Assembly: GCA_028283245.1 (NCBI GenBank)
Contig: JAPYNU010000072.1
Location: 1-64,000 of the forward strand
DNA length: 64,000 nt
Direction: 5' to 3'
Source of the DNA: Candidatus Aldehydirespirator catecholifindens
GTDB lineage: Bacteria; Actinomycetota; Acidimicrobiia; Acidimicrobiales; Aldehydirespiratoraceae
Below, in pieces: positions 8,149 to 16,748 of this stretch. A program made the position numbers and the translations under genes. The first letter of the stretch is position 1. Each line of letters starts with the position of its first letter. The notes beneath the pieces are model-generated. The model was not told the origin of the DNA and did no database searches. It saw only the letters and a program-made list of their open reading frames with translations.

Positions 8149-8808
8149 TCAAGACGCAGCCTGAGAACGTGCTTGTGCTCGCACACTGCGACCGTCAAGC
8201 AGATACTGAACTCCAGTGATCGTAGTGAAAGCTACCGCCACCCACAGAGCCACAGCTAGAACCGTGTCAGCGTCTTTCAAGCTAGGCATCACAGCCATAG
8301 CCAAAGCCACGCCTTGAACAAAGGTCTTGTATTTAGCTGAACGCCGAGCCGGGATCGACACACCCTCACCAGCCCAACGTGCCCTCCAAGCGGTGATACC
8401 AAGCTCACGGAACGCCAACAAAGTAACCGGCACCCACCAGTAGCGCTCCACAGCCACCAAGCAGTAAGCAGCTCCGAGAACCACCACCTTGTCAGCGAGC
8501 GGATCAAGGAAAGCACCACTGCGGCTAGTGACACCAGACCGACGAGCGACTCGACCGTCAAAATAATCGGTGCCAGCCAAAGCCACTCCCAAACCAAAAG
8601 CCGCCCAAGAAGCACCCCGAGTGTCGTCGGCCTGCAGGATCAACAAAAACAGCAACGGCGCAAACAGCAGCCGCGCCAATGTCAACAAATTGGCTGGATG
8701 CAACAGACTAGCTCGCGAAGGCACGCCCGGCGAACCTTGTGGCGCTGACCTTGCTTGCCGATCTGGCACACTCGAAACACTCATTCTGAAACACTCATTC
8801 TGAAACAC
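8149..8808 (-). CDS. pgsA: CDP-diacylglycerol–glycerol-3-phosphate 3-phosphatidyltransferase
   Basis: This integral membrane enzyme makes phosphatidylglycerol phosphate from CDP-diacylglycerol. The CDP-alcohol phosphatidyltransferase signature is complete: DYFDGRVARRSG followed by GAFLDPLADK. Several hydrophobic segments flank it. The GTG at 8808 overlaps the region of the rimO stop and gives 219 residues. An ATG at 8784 (MSVSSVPDRQ) gives 211 and is equally plausible, because the intervening bases are part of a 14-bp triplicate repeat. It likely forms an operon with rimO upstream and cinA downstream. Confidence 0.9.
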   Translation of the reverse strand: MFQNECFRMSVSSVPDRQARSAPQGSPGVPSRASLLHPANLLTLARLLFAPLLFLLILQADDTRGASWAAFGLGVALAGTDYFDGRVARRSGVTSRSGAFLDPLADKVVVLGAAYCLVAVERYWWVPVTLLAFRELGITAWRARWAGEGVSIPARRSAKYKTFVQGVALAMAVMPSLKDADTVLAVALWVAVAFTTITGVQYLLDGRSVRAQARSQAAS

Positions 8809-8811
8809 TCA
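8774..8811. repeat. Triplicated 14-bp unit at the pgsA start
   Basis: GAAACACTCATTCT (plus strand) is repeated two and a half to three times at the rimO/pgsA junction, generating several candidate start codons. Confidence 0.8.
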
Positions 8812-10215
8812 TGATGTCGCGACGGTAGCAGCCTCTAGGTCACAGCCGAAAGCTCCCGTGACGATGACTTGGGCGAAGGTGCCCGCTGGCAGTTCTGCTG
8901 ACAGCTCTGGTGACAGGTTGACGACACCATCGATTTCGGGTGCCTCACGGTGGGTGCGACCCACGCCGGGTTCATCCACCAACACTTCAACACTGCGACC
9001 GATCAGCATGTCACGACGATAAGCGGTGATGGAATCTTGCAGTTCGGTCAGCTCAGTGAGACGCTGCGAACGCAACGCCGGGTCAACTTTGCCGTCAAGC
9101 GATGCCGAATAAGTGCCTTCCTCCTCGGAGTATGCGAAGAAACCGCACCAGTCAAGCTGAGCCTGCTGCACGAAACGCAACAGCAGGTCGTGATCGGTTT
9201 CGGTTTCGCCTGGATAACCGACAATGAAATTGGATCGAAAGGCTGCTTCAGGCTCACGGCTTCGAATGGCTTCGATCTTGGCGAGGAAACGTTCACCATC
9301 ACCCCAGCGACGCATCCGCCGCAGCAAAGGTGGCGACACATGCTGAAGCGACAGATCGAAATACGGCACGCCGGTTGCACAGATTGCGTCGATCAAAGCA
9401 TCGTTCAGATCCGACGGATACAGGTAAAGCAGCCGTGTGCGCGGCACTCGCTGCGCGACTGCCTCAATGAGCGGCACGATGCGACGCTCGCCGCGGCCCT
9501 GGTCACGTCCGTAGGCGGCGAGATCCTGAGCGACCAGCACAATCTCAGCCGCTTCAAGTTGGTCTACCTCGTCCAAGATCTGTCGAATGTCTCGGCTGCG
9601 TTGCGGGCCACGGAAGCTGGGAATAGCGCAGAACCCGCAAGCCCGGTCGCAGCCCTCAGCGATCTTCACGTAGGCCCAAGGACGTGGCGACGCAGGTCTC
9701 AACAGATTCAACAGATCAAACTCAGGAACTTTCTGCGCAGCTTTCTGCGAGGGCTGCGCTGACTGCGCGGACTCTGACGCAGGTGCCTGACGGCGACCAA
9801 GTTGCACTGGTGTTGTGGTGCTGTGGCCTGCGCTGGTCAACGCTGCACCGAAACCGGCTACATGATCGATTTCGGGCAGGTGCTCTTGTAGTTCGGTGCC
9901 GTAACGTTGCGCTAGGCAGCCGGTCACCACCAGCGAAGCTTCCGGTGCTTTGCTCTCGGCCAGAGCCAAGATCGTGTCGATTGACTCTTGGCGAGCTTCT
10001 TCAACGAAAGCACAAGTGTTGACGATCACCAGATCGGCCTGTTCGTCAGTGCTGACGTGCGCTAAACCGTCGGCTGTGAGCAGACCTACGATCTTGTCGG
10101 AGTCAACCTGATTTTTGGGGCAGCCAAGAGTGTGCATCACAAAGGATTGCGCTTGGGCTTCAGAAGGTTTGGCACCAGCACGCTGTGAGTCGGCTGATAG
10201 CGATTCGGGTGACAC
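8809..10215 (-). CDS. rimO: Ribosomal protein S12 methylthiotransferase RimO
   Basis: This 468-residue radical-SAM methylthiotransferase has three parts. The N-terminal UPF0004 domain carries cysteines in HTLGCPKNQVDSD, NTCAFVEEA and VTGCLAQRY. The radical-SAM motif is CDRACGFC at about residue 196. A C-terminal TRAM domain ends the protein. The GRTHREAPEIDGVV segment favours RimO (which methylthiolates a ribosomal S12 aspartate) over MiaB. An Ala/Ser/Gln-rich linker near residue 150 is longer than usual. The start is GTG 10215; CTCTAT-like degenerate repeats lie in the short gap upstream (about 10219-10267). Confidence 0.93.
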   Translation of the reverse strand: MSPESLSADSQRAGAKPSEAQAQSFVMHTLGCPKNQVDSDKIVGLLTADGLAHVSTDEQADLVIVNTCAFVEEARQESIDTILALAESKAPEASLVVTGCLAQRYGTELQEHLPEIDHVAGFGAALTSAGHSTTTPVQLGRRQAPASESAQSAQPSQKAAQKVPEFDLLNLLRPASPRPWAYVKIAEGCDRACGFCAIPSFRGPQRSRDIRQILDEVDQLEAAEIVLVAQDLAAYGRDQGRGERRIVPLIEAVAQRVPRTRLLYLYPSDLNDALIDAICATGVPYFDLSLQHVSPPLLRRMRRWGDGERFLAKIEAIRSREPEAAFRSNFIVGYPGETETDHDLLLRFVQQAQLDWCGFFAYSEEEGTYSASLDGKVDPALRSQRLTELTELQDSITAYRRDMLIGRSVEVLVDEPGVGRTHREAPEIDGVVNLSPELSAELPAGTFAQVIVTGAFGCDLEAATVATS

Positions 10216-10267
10216 TGCTCTATCTATTCTGCTCTATCCGCTCTATTCTGCCCGCTCTATATCCGTT

Positions 10268-11533
10268 CTATCCGCCAGCAGTGCCGGTGGGTGGCGGCAA
10301 AGTGGTTACGGGCGCTGTGGTGAGAGGCGCTGTGGTGGGAGGCGGCGCGTAGGGGCCGCAATCTCCTGAGACGATGGCACGGATGCGTTCAACACGAGTC
10401 CCTGAATCAGCTGGTATCGGAACTCCGTCAGCGTTGGTCAGATGCGGATGAAAAACCCAGTTGATGACTGTGTCACCGTCAAAGTCGATTTGTAGCACGC
10501 CGGTTTCGCCGCCCATGCTCTGGCGGGGCTCCCAGATGAAGTTCCCCAGCGAAAAGGCAATCAGCTTCTCGCCGGTGAACACTACCGGCTGCAGCACATG
10601 AGGATGATGGCCGATGATTGCATCCGCTCCTGCGTCCAGCAACTGTTGTGCTAGAACGCGCTGCTTCTCAATAGCGCAAGGGTTGCGTTCGACTCCCCAG
10701 TGAATCGCCACCACCACAGCATCAGCTGCGGCTTGCGCGTTACGCACCGAGTCAAGCAAGCGCGGTACGTAGCCAACATGAGCCGAAGCTATGCCAGCCG
10801 TTGATGGTCCAGCCGCGAAATTCGCTGGCACTATCTGGGAAGCACCCACGAACGCCACGCGAAGACCGCCCTCGGTAGACAGAACCCGATAGCTGAATGC
10901 CTCATTGATGTTGCTGCCAGCACCGATAGTGACAACCCCAGCAGCCTCCAGCAGATCAATCGTGTCAGCCAGGGCATCAGGTCCGTAATCCATGGCATGG
11001 TTGTTGGCGAGAGTGGCGACCCGAACACCTCCGTTTGCGATGCGCTGAGCAGCCGACGGCGGCGCACGGAACACGAACTGCTTATCTCGGGGTGCGCCCC
11101 GGTCGCTGATCGTCATCTCCACGTTTATTAGCGACAGGTCTGCTGATCCCAGTGACGGGTTGAGCCATGCGAAAGGATCTAGATCAAGACTCTCGGAGAG
11201 TTCCATCAAAGTGTCGCCTCCCGCGAGGAGAGTCCATTCGGTGGCGGGCCTAGCAGCGGCATCAGCTTCGGTGCCAGCGGAGTCAGCGGGAGTGCTTGTC
11301 GTGACCGACACAGGTGTGAAGATTGTCTGTGACCCTGAGGAGGTTTGGGAGGTTTCGGGGGAAGTAACTTCGGGCGTTGCTTCAGATGAGATTTCATTTA
11401 CCTGACTGCAAGCGACTGCCAGCACAACTGCAACAAAGAGCATTGCAACGAAAGCAAAGCCTGAAAAGCTTGACCATCGCCGGGGTGGCGTGCCAAGCGG
11501 ATGGGATGCACACCTATGGGCCCGCAACCACAT
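10268..11533 (-). CDS. CapA-family (poly-gamma-glutamate synthesis-like) lipoprotein
   Basis: This 421-residue secreted lipoprotein has a hydrophobic signal segment ending in the lipobox LAVAC, then a Ser/Thr-rich linker. The CapA/metallophosphatase-like domain shows LLAGGDTLME, LINVEMTISD, VATLANNHAMDYG, VVAIHWGVE, IIGHHPHVLQPV and FSLGNFIWE, the conserved Asp/Glu/Asn/His set of this family. The C-terminus is a Pro/Thr tail. CapA-like enzymes act in extracellular polymer metabolism, but the substrate here is unknown and no capB/capC is adjacent. The ATG directly follows the stop of the upstream glutamine cyclotransferase-like gene, so they are probably co-transcribed. Confidence 0.87.
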   Translation of the reverse strand: MWLRAHRCASHPLGTPPRRWSSFSGFAFVAMLFVAVVLAVACSQVNEISSEATPEVTSPETSQTSSGSQTIFTPVSVTTSTPADSAGTEADAAARPATEWTLLAGGDTLMELSESLDLDPFAWLNPSLGSADLSLINVEMTISDRGAPRDKQFVFRAPPSAAQRIANGGVRVATLANNHAMDYGPDALADTIDLLEAAGVVTIGAGSNINEAFSYRVLSTEGGLRVAFVGASQIVPANFAAGPSTAGIASAHVGYVPRLLDSVRNAQAAADAVVVAIHWGVERNPCAIEKQRVLAQQLLDAGADAIIGHHPHVLQPVVFTGEKLIAFSLGNFIWEPRQSMGGETGVLQIDFDGDTVINWVFHPHLTNADGVPIPADSGTRVERIRAIVSGDCGPYAPPPTTAPLTTAPVTTLPPPTGTAGG

Positions 11534-12877
11534 TTAGGATGCCTCCACTAAACGAACCCGGTAAAGCCTGGGCCAGAGTTTGCCGGTCATCCAAAAGGTG
11601 TCAGTCTCGGCATCGTGCGCCACACCATTGAGCACATCAATGCTTGCACCATCGGTGTAGCGCAGCACGTCGTTGAGCAGAGGCGCAGCGTCAATGCTGG
11701 CCAACACGGTGGTGTTAGCCGGGTTGATCACCAGCAGCCGGTTGGTCTGCCAAACGTTGGCGATAACCAGCCCTTCAACGCATTCAAGTTCGTTCAAGTA
11801 ATCAAGTCTGCCGTCGTAGTTGGTTGCTGTGATCGCAGCTCTAGCAAGCACTTCGAATGTTGTTGGATCTCTAACGGTGAGATGGTCAGAGCCGTCAGAC
11901 ATGACCAGCACCTGACCCGACATACCGTATTGTGAGCCCTCATCAAGAGCGCACAAACCCCAGCCCTCGCCCTGATAAAAGTGCTCTAACAACAGTTCAA
12001 GTGAAGCTCGGTCATAAACCAGCGCTCGACCCGACAGCCAAGTGAGCTGAATAACCCGGTCGCCTACAACTGTGAGACCCTCACCAAAAAGGCTGTCATC
12101 TAAATCGACTTTTGCTTTGACCTCACCAGTGATGCTGTTGACCGTTCGCAGAGAAGAACGTCCGAACAGACCTGTGCTTTCGTAGAGCACGCCGTCGGCT
12201 TTTTCGAGCCCTTGAGTGAAGGCAGCGGGGTCATGCGGGAAGCTTTCGATGATTTCTACCGTCCAGCGAGCCACTCCCTGAGACGGGTCACCGAGGTCAT
12301 CAAACAACGTTATGGAGCTCGAAGCGGGAGTCGGCTCAACTACCTCAGCGCTGGATGCCGGAGTCGGCGAATCAACCACGACAGCACTAGTTGTGGGCGA
12401 CTGATCAACTACCTCACCGCTGGATGCTGGAATCGGCGAATCGACCACGACAGCACTAGTTGTGGGCGACTGATCAACTACCTCACCGCTGGATGCCGGA
12501 GTCGGCGAATCAACTACGACAGCACTAGTTGTGGGCGATGGGATGCTGACGGTCGGATCGGTCACAGCGGGGCTGTTCGTCAAAGGTGTCTGCACTTGCG
12601 GAGGCGTAACTTCAAGCGAGGTCACAGGAACGTCCAAAGGCGCAGCAGCGGGCAAAGAAACGTTCGGCGAGCTAGTCGTAACAGCACTCAAAGTGTTGCC
12701 GGTTGGTGCCGTTGATTCAGGCTGCTGTGTCGTTGAAACGTCGCCGCATCCCGCAACAACAATCACCGCTATCACGCTGCACAGCACCAAACGCATCACA
12801 GACATCGCAGGTGTTGCAGGTGTCACAGACACTTGATTGTGCAATTTCACTTTTTTGGTGTCACTTCTTGGTGTCAC
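11534..12877 (-). CDS. Lipoprotein with glutamine cyclotransferase (glutaminyl-peptide cyclotransferase) domain
   Basis: A signal peptide with lipobox VVAGC is followed by about 150 residues of Ser/Thr/Pro/Val linker. The linker holds three copies of a 23-residue unit (SPTTSAVVVDSPTPASSGEV...). The C-terminal ~250 residues form the beta-propeller QC domain (ESFPHDPAAFTQGLE, YESTGLFGRSSLR, GEGLTVVGDRVIQLTW, YDGRLDYLNELE, VLNGVAHD). Family enzymes convert N-terminal Gln to pyroglutamate; here it would act outside the membrane. The start is uncertain: GTG 12877 lies 5 nt after the antiporter stop, but ATG 12805 or 12796 gives a more compact signal peptide. Confidence 0.85.
   Translation of the reverse strand: MTPRSDTKKVKLHNQVSVTPATPAMSVMRLVLCSVIAVIVVAGCGDVSTTQQPESTAPTGNTLSAVTTSSPNVSLPAAAPLDVPVTSLEVTPPQVQTPLTNSPAVTDPTVSIPSPTTSAVVVDSPTPASSGEVVDQSPTTSAVVVDSPIPASSGEVVDQSPTTSAVVVDSPTPASSAEVVEPTPASSSITLFDDLGDPSQGVARWTVEIIESFPHDPAAFTQGLEKADGVLYESTGLFGRSSLRTVNSITGEVKAKVDLDDSLFGEGLTVVGDRVIQLTWLSGRALVYDRASLELLLEHFYQGEGWGLCALDEGSQYGMSGQVLVMSDGSDHLTVRDPTTFEVLARAAITATNYDGRLDYLNELECVEGLVIANVWQTNRLLVINPANTTVLASIDAAPLLNDVLRYTDGASIDVLNGVAHDAETDTFWMTGKLWPRLYRVRLVEAS
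12340..12550. repeat. 69-bp in-frame tandem repeat
   Basis: Three nearly identical units encode the Ser/Thr/Pro/Val linker of the glutamine cyclotransferase-like lipoprotein. Copy number is likely to vary between strains. Confidence 0.8.
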
Positions 12878-12881
12878 TTTG

Positions 12882-13856
12882 TCAACCAGCTAGCAAGGCG
12901 ATGCTCACCAGCCACAAAATCAGCAGTACCACACCGTCGCTGCGGCTAACCCGATGCCCGATAGCCATATCGGCCCAACTGGTGACGCAGATCACAACCA
13001 TCATCAACACGCCGAGAGTCTGCACTGGAACATCGCCCACCGAGCCGGGTCCCACAAGAGCAATCACGCCACCCACCGCTAAAGAGTTGAACACGTTGCT
13101 GCCCAAAAGGTTGCCTACCAGCAGCTCGGTTTGGCGCTGGCGAGCTGCTGCGACAGCAGTGACCAACTCGGGTGCTGATGTTCCCACCGCCACCATCGTG
13201 TATCCGACGAAGCCTCCTGAGAGGTCGAGTGCTTCGGCTACTCGTTCAGCGCCTTCCACCAGCATGTAAGCCGAACCCGCTACCAGTAGCAGCGACACAA
13301 GCGTGCGCGCTGTTTCGAGCCCCAAAGCTGGAGGCTCTTCACCGACTAGCTCATCAAGTTCAGACCCGCCTGTGGTGTCAAGCTGCTCAGAGCCGATTGA
13401 CACGCCTGGGGCGCTGCGAGAACCGCGCAGCACCATCACGAACCAGGCGGCCAGCGCCAGCAGCAGCACAACCCCTTCGATACGAGTGAGATCGCGCTGC
13501 ACCAGCAACGCAAACAAGGCAACCGCAGCCACCGACACGGCAGCATCACGGCGAACCACCGACGAACTCACTGGAACCACTGCCACAAAAGATGCTGTGC
13601 CCAGCACCAACGAAATGTTGGCCACGTTAGAGCCGACGATGTTGCCGACTCCGATGTCGAGACGTCCGTTGACCGCAGCCAGCCCAGACACCAGCAGTTC
13701 GGGCGCGCTGGTTCCGAATCCCACAACGATGGCACCCACCACTATCGGTGAGATCCGCAGGACAACCGCCAGCCTGGCAGCGCCACGCACGAACTGGTCG
13801 GCTGCCAGCGCCAGCACCAGCAGCCCCACCACAGAAAGAATCAAACCAATCAGCAT
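12882..13856 (-). CDS. CaCA-family sodium/calcium antiporter
   Basis: This 324-residue membrane protein has about ten hydrophobic segments and the two alpha-repeats typical of CaCA exchangers: GFGTSAPELLVSGLAAV...GNIVGSNVANI in the N-half and AVGTSAPELVTAVAAA...GNLLGSNVFNS in the C-half. The central loop is acidic. It resembles YrbG-type exchangers, which exchange cytoplasmic Ca2+ for external Na+ or H+. It lies 21 bp downstream of ftsK and 5 bp upstream of the cyclotransferase-like gene. The ion specificity is inferred from the family. Confidence 0.92.
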   Translation of the reverse strand: MLIGLILSVVGLLVLALAADQFVRGAARLAVVLRISPIVVGAIVVGFGTSAPELLVSGLAAVNGRLDIGVGNIVGSNVANISLVLGTASFVAVVPVSSSVVRRDAAVSVAAVALFALLVQRDLTRIEGVVLLLALAAWFVMVLRGSRSAPGVSIGSEQLDTTGGSELDELVGEEPPALGLETARTLVSLLLVAGSAYMLVEGAERVAEALDLSGGFVGYTMVAVGTSAPELVTAVAAARQRQTELLVGNLLGSNVFNSLAVGGVIALVGPGSVGDVPVQTLGVLMMVVICVTSWADMAIGHRVSRSDGVVLLILWLVSIALLAG

Positions 13857-13877
13857 CAGAGGTAACTCAGAGAGCGG

Positions 13878-16649
13878 TCAGCCGGAGCGTAGCTTCTCAA
13901 GGTCTTCCGCAGTGATTAGAACTTCGCGTGCTTTTGAGCCGGTGGAAGGCCCAACAATGCCACGCTGCTCCAGCAGATCCATGATTCGCCCCGCCCGAGC
14001 GAAACCGACTCGCAGCCTGCGCTGCAACATTGAAGTCGAACCAAGCTGGTTCTCCACCACTAAATCCATCGCCTGATCAAGCAACTCATCGTCGTCATCG
14101 TCGTTGTTGTTTCTCAAAGAAGGCGGCAGATCTGTAATATCTCTTGAAATACCCGAAGATGCAGTGTGTGTTTGCATTGTTGTTGTGTGTTTGTTGGTGG
14201 TTTGTGTGATGTCTTCTGAGATATCCGGCGATGCAGTGTGCGAAGCTTGCTCAGTGTTCGGTCCGGCTTGAGTTTCTGTGGGATCATCAGTCAATACCGA
14301 CTGCTCGTCAATGAAGTCAGGGGCTTGATCCACCCAGTGCGACACCACAGAGCGCACCTCTGCTTCGGTGACCCAGCAACCCTGGATTCGGTGAGGTGTT
14401 GACGACGACGGGCCGAGATAAAGCATGTCGCCCTGGCCGACGAGCCGCTCAGCGCCGGGCTGGTCAAGTATCACCCGCGAGTCGGTCAAGCTTGACACTG
14501 CGAACGCCAGCCTTGCGGGAATGTTGGCTTTGATCACCCCGGTGATGACGTTAACCGACGGTCGCTGAGTGGCTATAACCAGATGGATTCCCACCGCTCG
14601 CGCCATTTGTGCAATACGGGCGATTGACTCTTCAACGTCGCGTGCCGCCACCATCATCAAGTCGGCTAACTCATCAACCACCACCATCACGAACCGCAGG
14701 CTCAAATAGGTCGGCGGCTCACCGTCGGCGCCCCTAACGAGACCACCCAGGACAGGCACAGCTTCAAGCCACTCGGAGTTGTTTTTGCTCCCCTGTGCAA
14801 GAACTCGCGCCGAAGGCTCTAATGCACCCGCCGCAACAGCTGCGTTGTATCCGGTTATGTCGCGAAATCCTGTTTTAGAGAGCAGGTCATAGCGACGCTC
14901 CATTTCTTTAACAGCCCACCTCAATTTTTCGGCTGCTTTGCTGGGGTCAGTGACCGGCGCTGTAAGCAGGTGAGGCACACGGTCGTATTGACCCATCTCA
15001 ACCCGTTTGGGATCAATGAGGATCATACGCACCTCATCAGGCGTGGAACGCATCAGCACCGAAGTGATCACCGAGTTGAGACAAGACGATTTGCCAGCAC
15101 CGGTAGCACCCGCAATCAAAAGATGGGGGGTGGCCGCTAAGTTCATCATCACCGCCTGCCCGTCAATGTCGCGTCCGACGGCCACCTCTAAGGGATGATC
15201 CGCCTGAGATGCTTCTTTGGAGTTCAGAACATCACCGAGACGCACAATCTGACGATCAAGGTTGGGTACTTCCACGCCGATAGCTCTGCGACCCGGGATG
15301 GGGGCGAGAATCCGTACGTCGGGTGATGCCATGGCGTAGGCGATGTCTTTGCGGAGACTCTCAAGCTTCGCTACTTTTACGCCCTCACCGAGTTCAAGCA
15401 CGAAACGGGTCACGGTTGGGCCCACCACAGGCTCCAGCAGATGAGTGGGTACATCGAAGCGACTCAGCGTTGATTGAAGCAGTTGACCGCGTTCGGCGAC
15501 TTCGTCTTTGTCGATGGCGCGTGAAGGTGTCGCAGCTAGCAGATCGGCTGACGGAAGCTTCCACTTCGACTTCCAGGGACGGGACTTCTTTTTGGGTGTT
15601 TGCTCATCTTGGCCAGTGCCAGCGGCCTCTAACTCAGGTCTACTCACCGCTGGCAGAGCAGCGTCTTGGCCGATGGTCGCTGCGATTGTTTCAGCATGAG
15701 CGTCTTCGCTGGGGTCAGGGCTAGCTCCGCCATCAGCAAAAGGCGGAAATTTTGGCTCTTCAGCGACAGAGTCTTGAGCTTTGGGTTCTCGACCTTCAGG
15801 TTCTTTGATGTCGCTAAAGAGATGGATAAAACCGGCGCGCAGCATCCGCCACAACGGCTTCAGCACTGCTTTTAGTGCTGCTGCTATGCGTTGCGCAGCA
15901 ACCGGCACAGAAAGCTGCGTCACAAAGATTGCTCCGAGCAGTCCCACAAAAATCAGCAGCAGCAGCGACCCCCAAAGAGCAGTCCAGGCGTGAAGGAAGC
16001 CGCCGAGCGCTACTCCCAGCGCGCCACCAGCATCACCTAGTTCGGAAACGCCATCTCCCAGGCCGGGGCGCCCGGCTGCTAGATGAAGCAGTCCCGTAGA
16101 CGACACGAGCAGCAACAAACCGCCTAGCAGCATCCTGATAACTGGGTCACCACTATCGCTCGCTTCTTGCTGTGAAAGCTGCGAGGGCTGCTGTGCAAAG
16201 GTTGCACCCGACTCGCCTCCGGCAGGGTCAGTGTCGCTGCTAGCAGTGGCGGTTGTGGTTCGGCTCGCTGAGCGGAGCCGGGCATCCAGCGCTACGGAAC
16301 CAATCACGGCCAGCCCGACCGGCAAAGCCATGCGCACTAAGCCGAAACAAGCCGCTAGGGCACGGTTGATCTGCTCACCGACAGGCCCCGAAACATCAAA
16401 CCAGACACTTCCAGCCACAAGCAGAGCAGCCACAATCGCTGCCAAACCCGAAATATCGCGTCGATGGCGGCGGAACACCGAACGAACCGCTTCGGAACTT
16501 CGCCGCGAAGCCCGCTTAGACGTGGCTGCGCCCCGCTTCTTGTGTTGAGGCCTGCCCGTTTGTGCAGTTCTACGCGAAGCGGACGCTTCTGCGTCTGATG
16601 CCTGCGGTGAGGGCGGCGACGGAGCAGGCGGAGTCACCTTCTTGGCCAT
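13878..16649 (-). CDS. ftsK: DNA translocase FtsK
   Basis: This is a septal DNA pump of 923 residues. A basic/Pro-rich N-terminus is followed by four or five transmembrane helices (about residues 60-240) and an acidic linker. The RecA-like motor has Walker A IAGATGAGKSS and Walker B FVMVVVDELADLM. A Gln/Thr-rich insert with an NNNDDDDDE stretch precedes the C-terminal winged-helix gamma domain (LLDQAMDLVVENQLGSTSML...), which reads KOPS-type motifs. I chose ATG 16649 (MAKKVTPPAP); an upstream TTG at 16700 is open but lacks support. It is followed by the antiporter gene. Confidence 0.95.
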   Translation of the reverse strand: MAKKVTPPAPSPPSPQASDAEASASRRTAQTGRPQHKKRGAATSKRASRRSSEAVRSVFRRHRRDISGLAAIVAALLVAGSVWFDVSGPVGEQINRALAACFGLVRMALPVGLAVIGSVALDARLRSASRTTTATASSDTDPAGGESGATFAQQPSQLSQQEASDSGDPVIRMLLGGLLLLVSSTGLLHLAAGRPGLGDGVSELGDAGGALGVALGGFLHAWTALWGSLLLLIFVGLLGAIFVTQLSVPVAAQRIAAALKAVLKPLWRMLRAGFIHLFSDIKEPEGREPKAQDSVAEEPKFPPFADGGASPDPSEDAHAETIAATIGQDAALPAVSRPELEAAGTGQDEQTPKKKSRPWKSKWKLPSADLLAATPSRAIDKDEVAERGQLLQSTLSRFDVPTHLLEPVVGPTVTRFVLELGEGVKVAKLESLRKDIAYAMASPDVRILAPIPGRRAIGVEVPNLDRQIVRLGDVLNSKEASQADHPLEVAVGRDIDGQAVMMNLAATPHLLIAGATGAGKSSCLNSVITSVLMRSTPDEVRMILIDPKRVEMGQYDRVPHLLTAPVTDPSKAAEKLRWAVKEMERRYDLLSKTGFRDITGYNAAVAAGALEPSARVLAQGSKNNSEWLEAVPVLGGLVRGADGEPPTYLSLRFVMVVVDELADLMMVAARDVEESIARIAQMARAVGIHLVIATQRPSVNVITGVIKANIPARLAFAVSSLTDSRVILDQPGAERLVGQGDMLYLGPSSSTPHRIQGCWVTEAEVRSVVSHWVDQAPDFIDEQSVLTDDPTETQAGPNTEQASHTASPDISEDITQTTNKHTTTMQTHTASSGISRDITDLPPSLRNNNDDDDDELLDQAMDLVVENQLGSTSMLQRRLRVGFARAGRIMDLLEQRGIVGPSTGSKAREVLITAEDLEKLRSG

Positions 16650-16748
16650 GACCGCGACGCTACCAGTGACTCTGCGGCTGCCTGTGAATCTTGTGACCAA
16701 GCGGTCGGCTCATTGCGCTCATTCTGGTGAGTATCTGACGACTAATCA

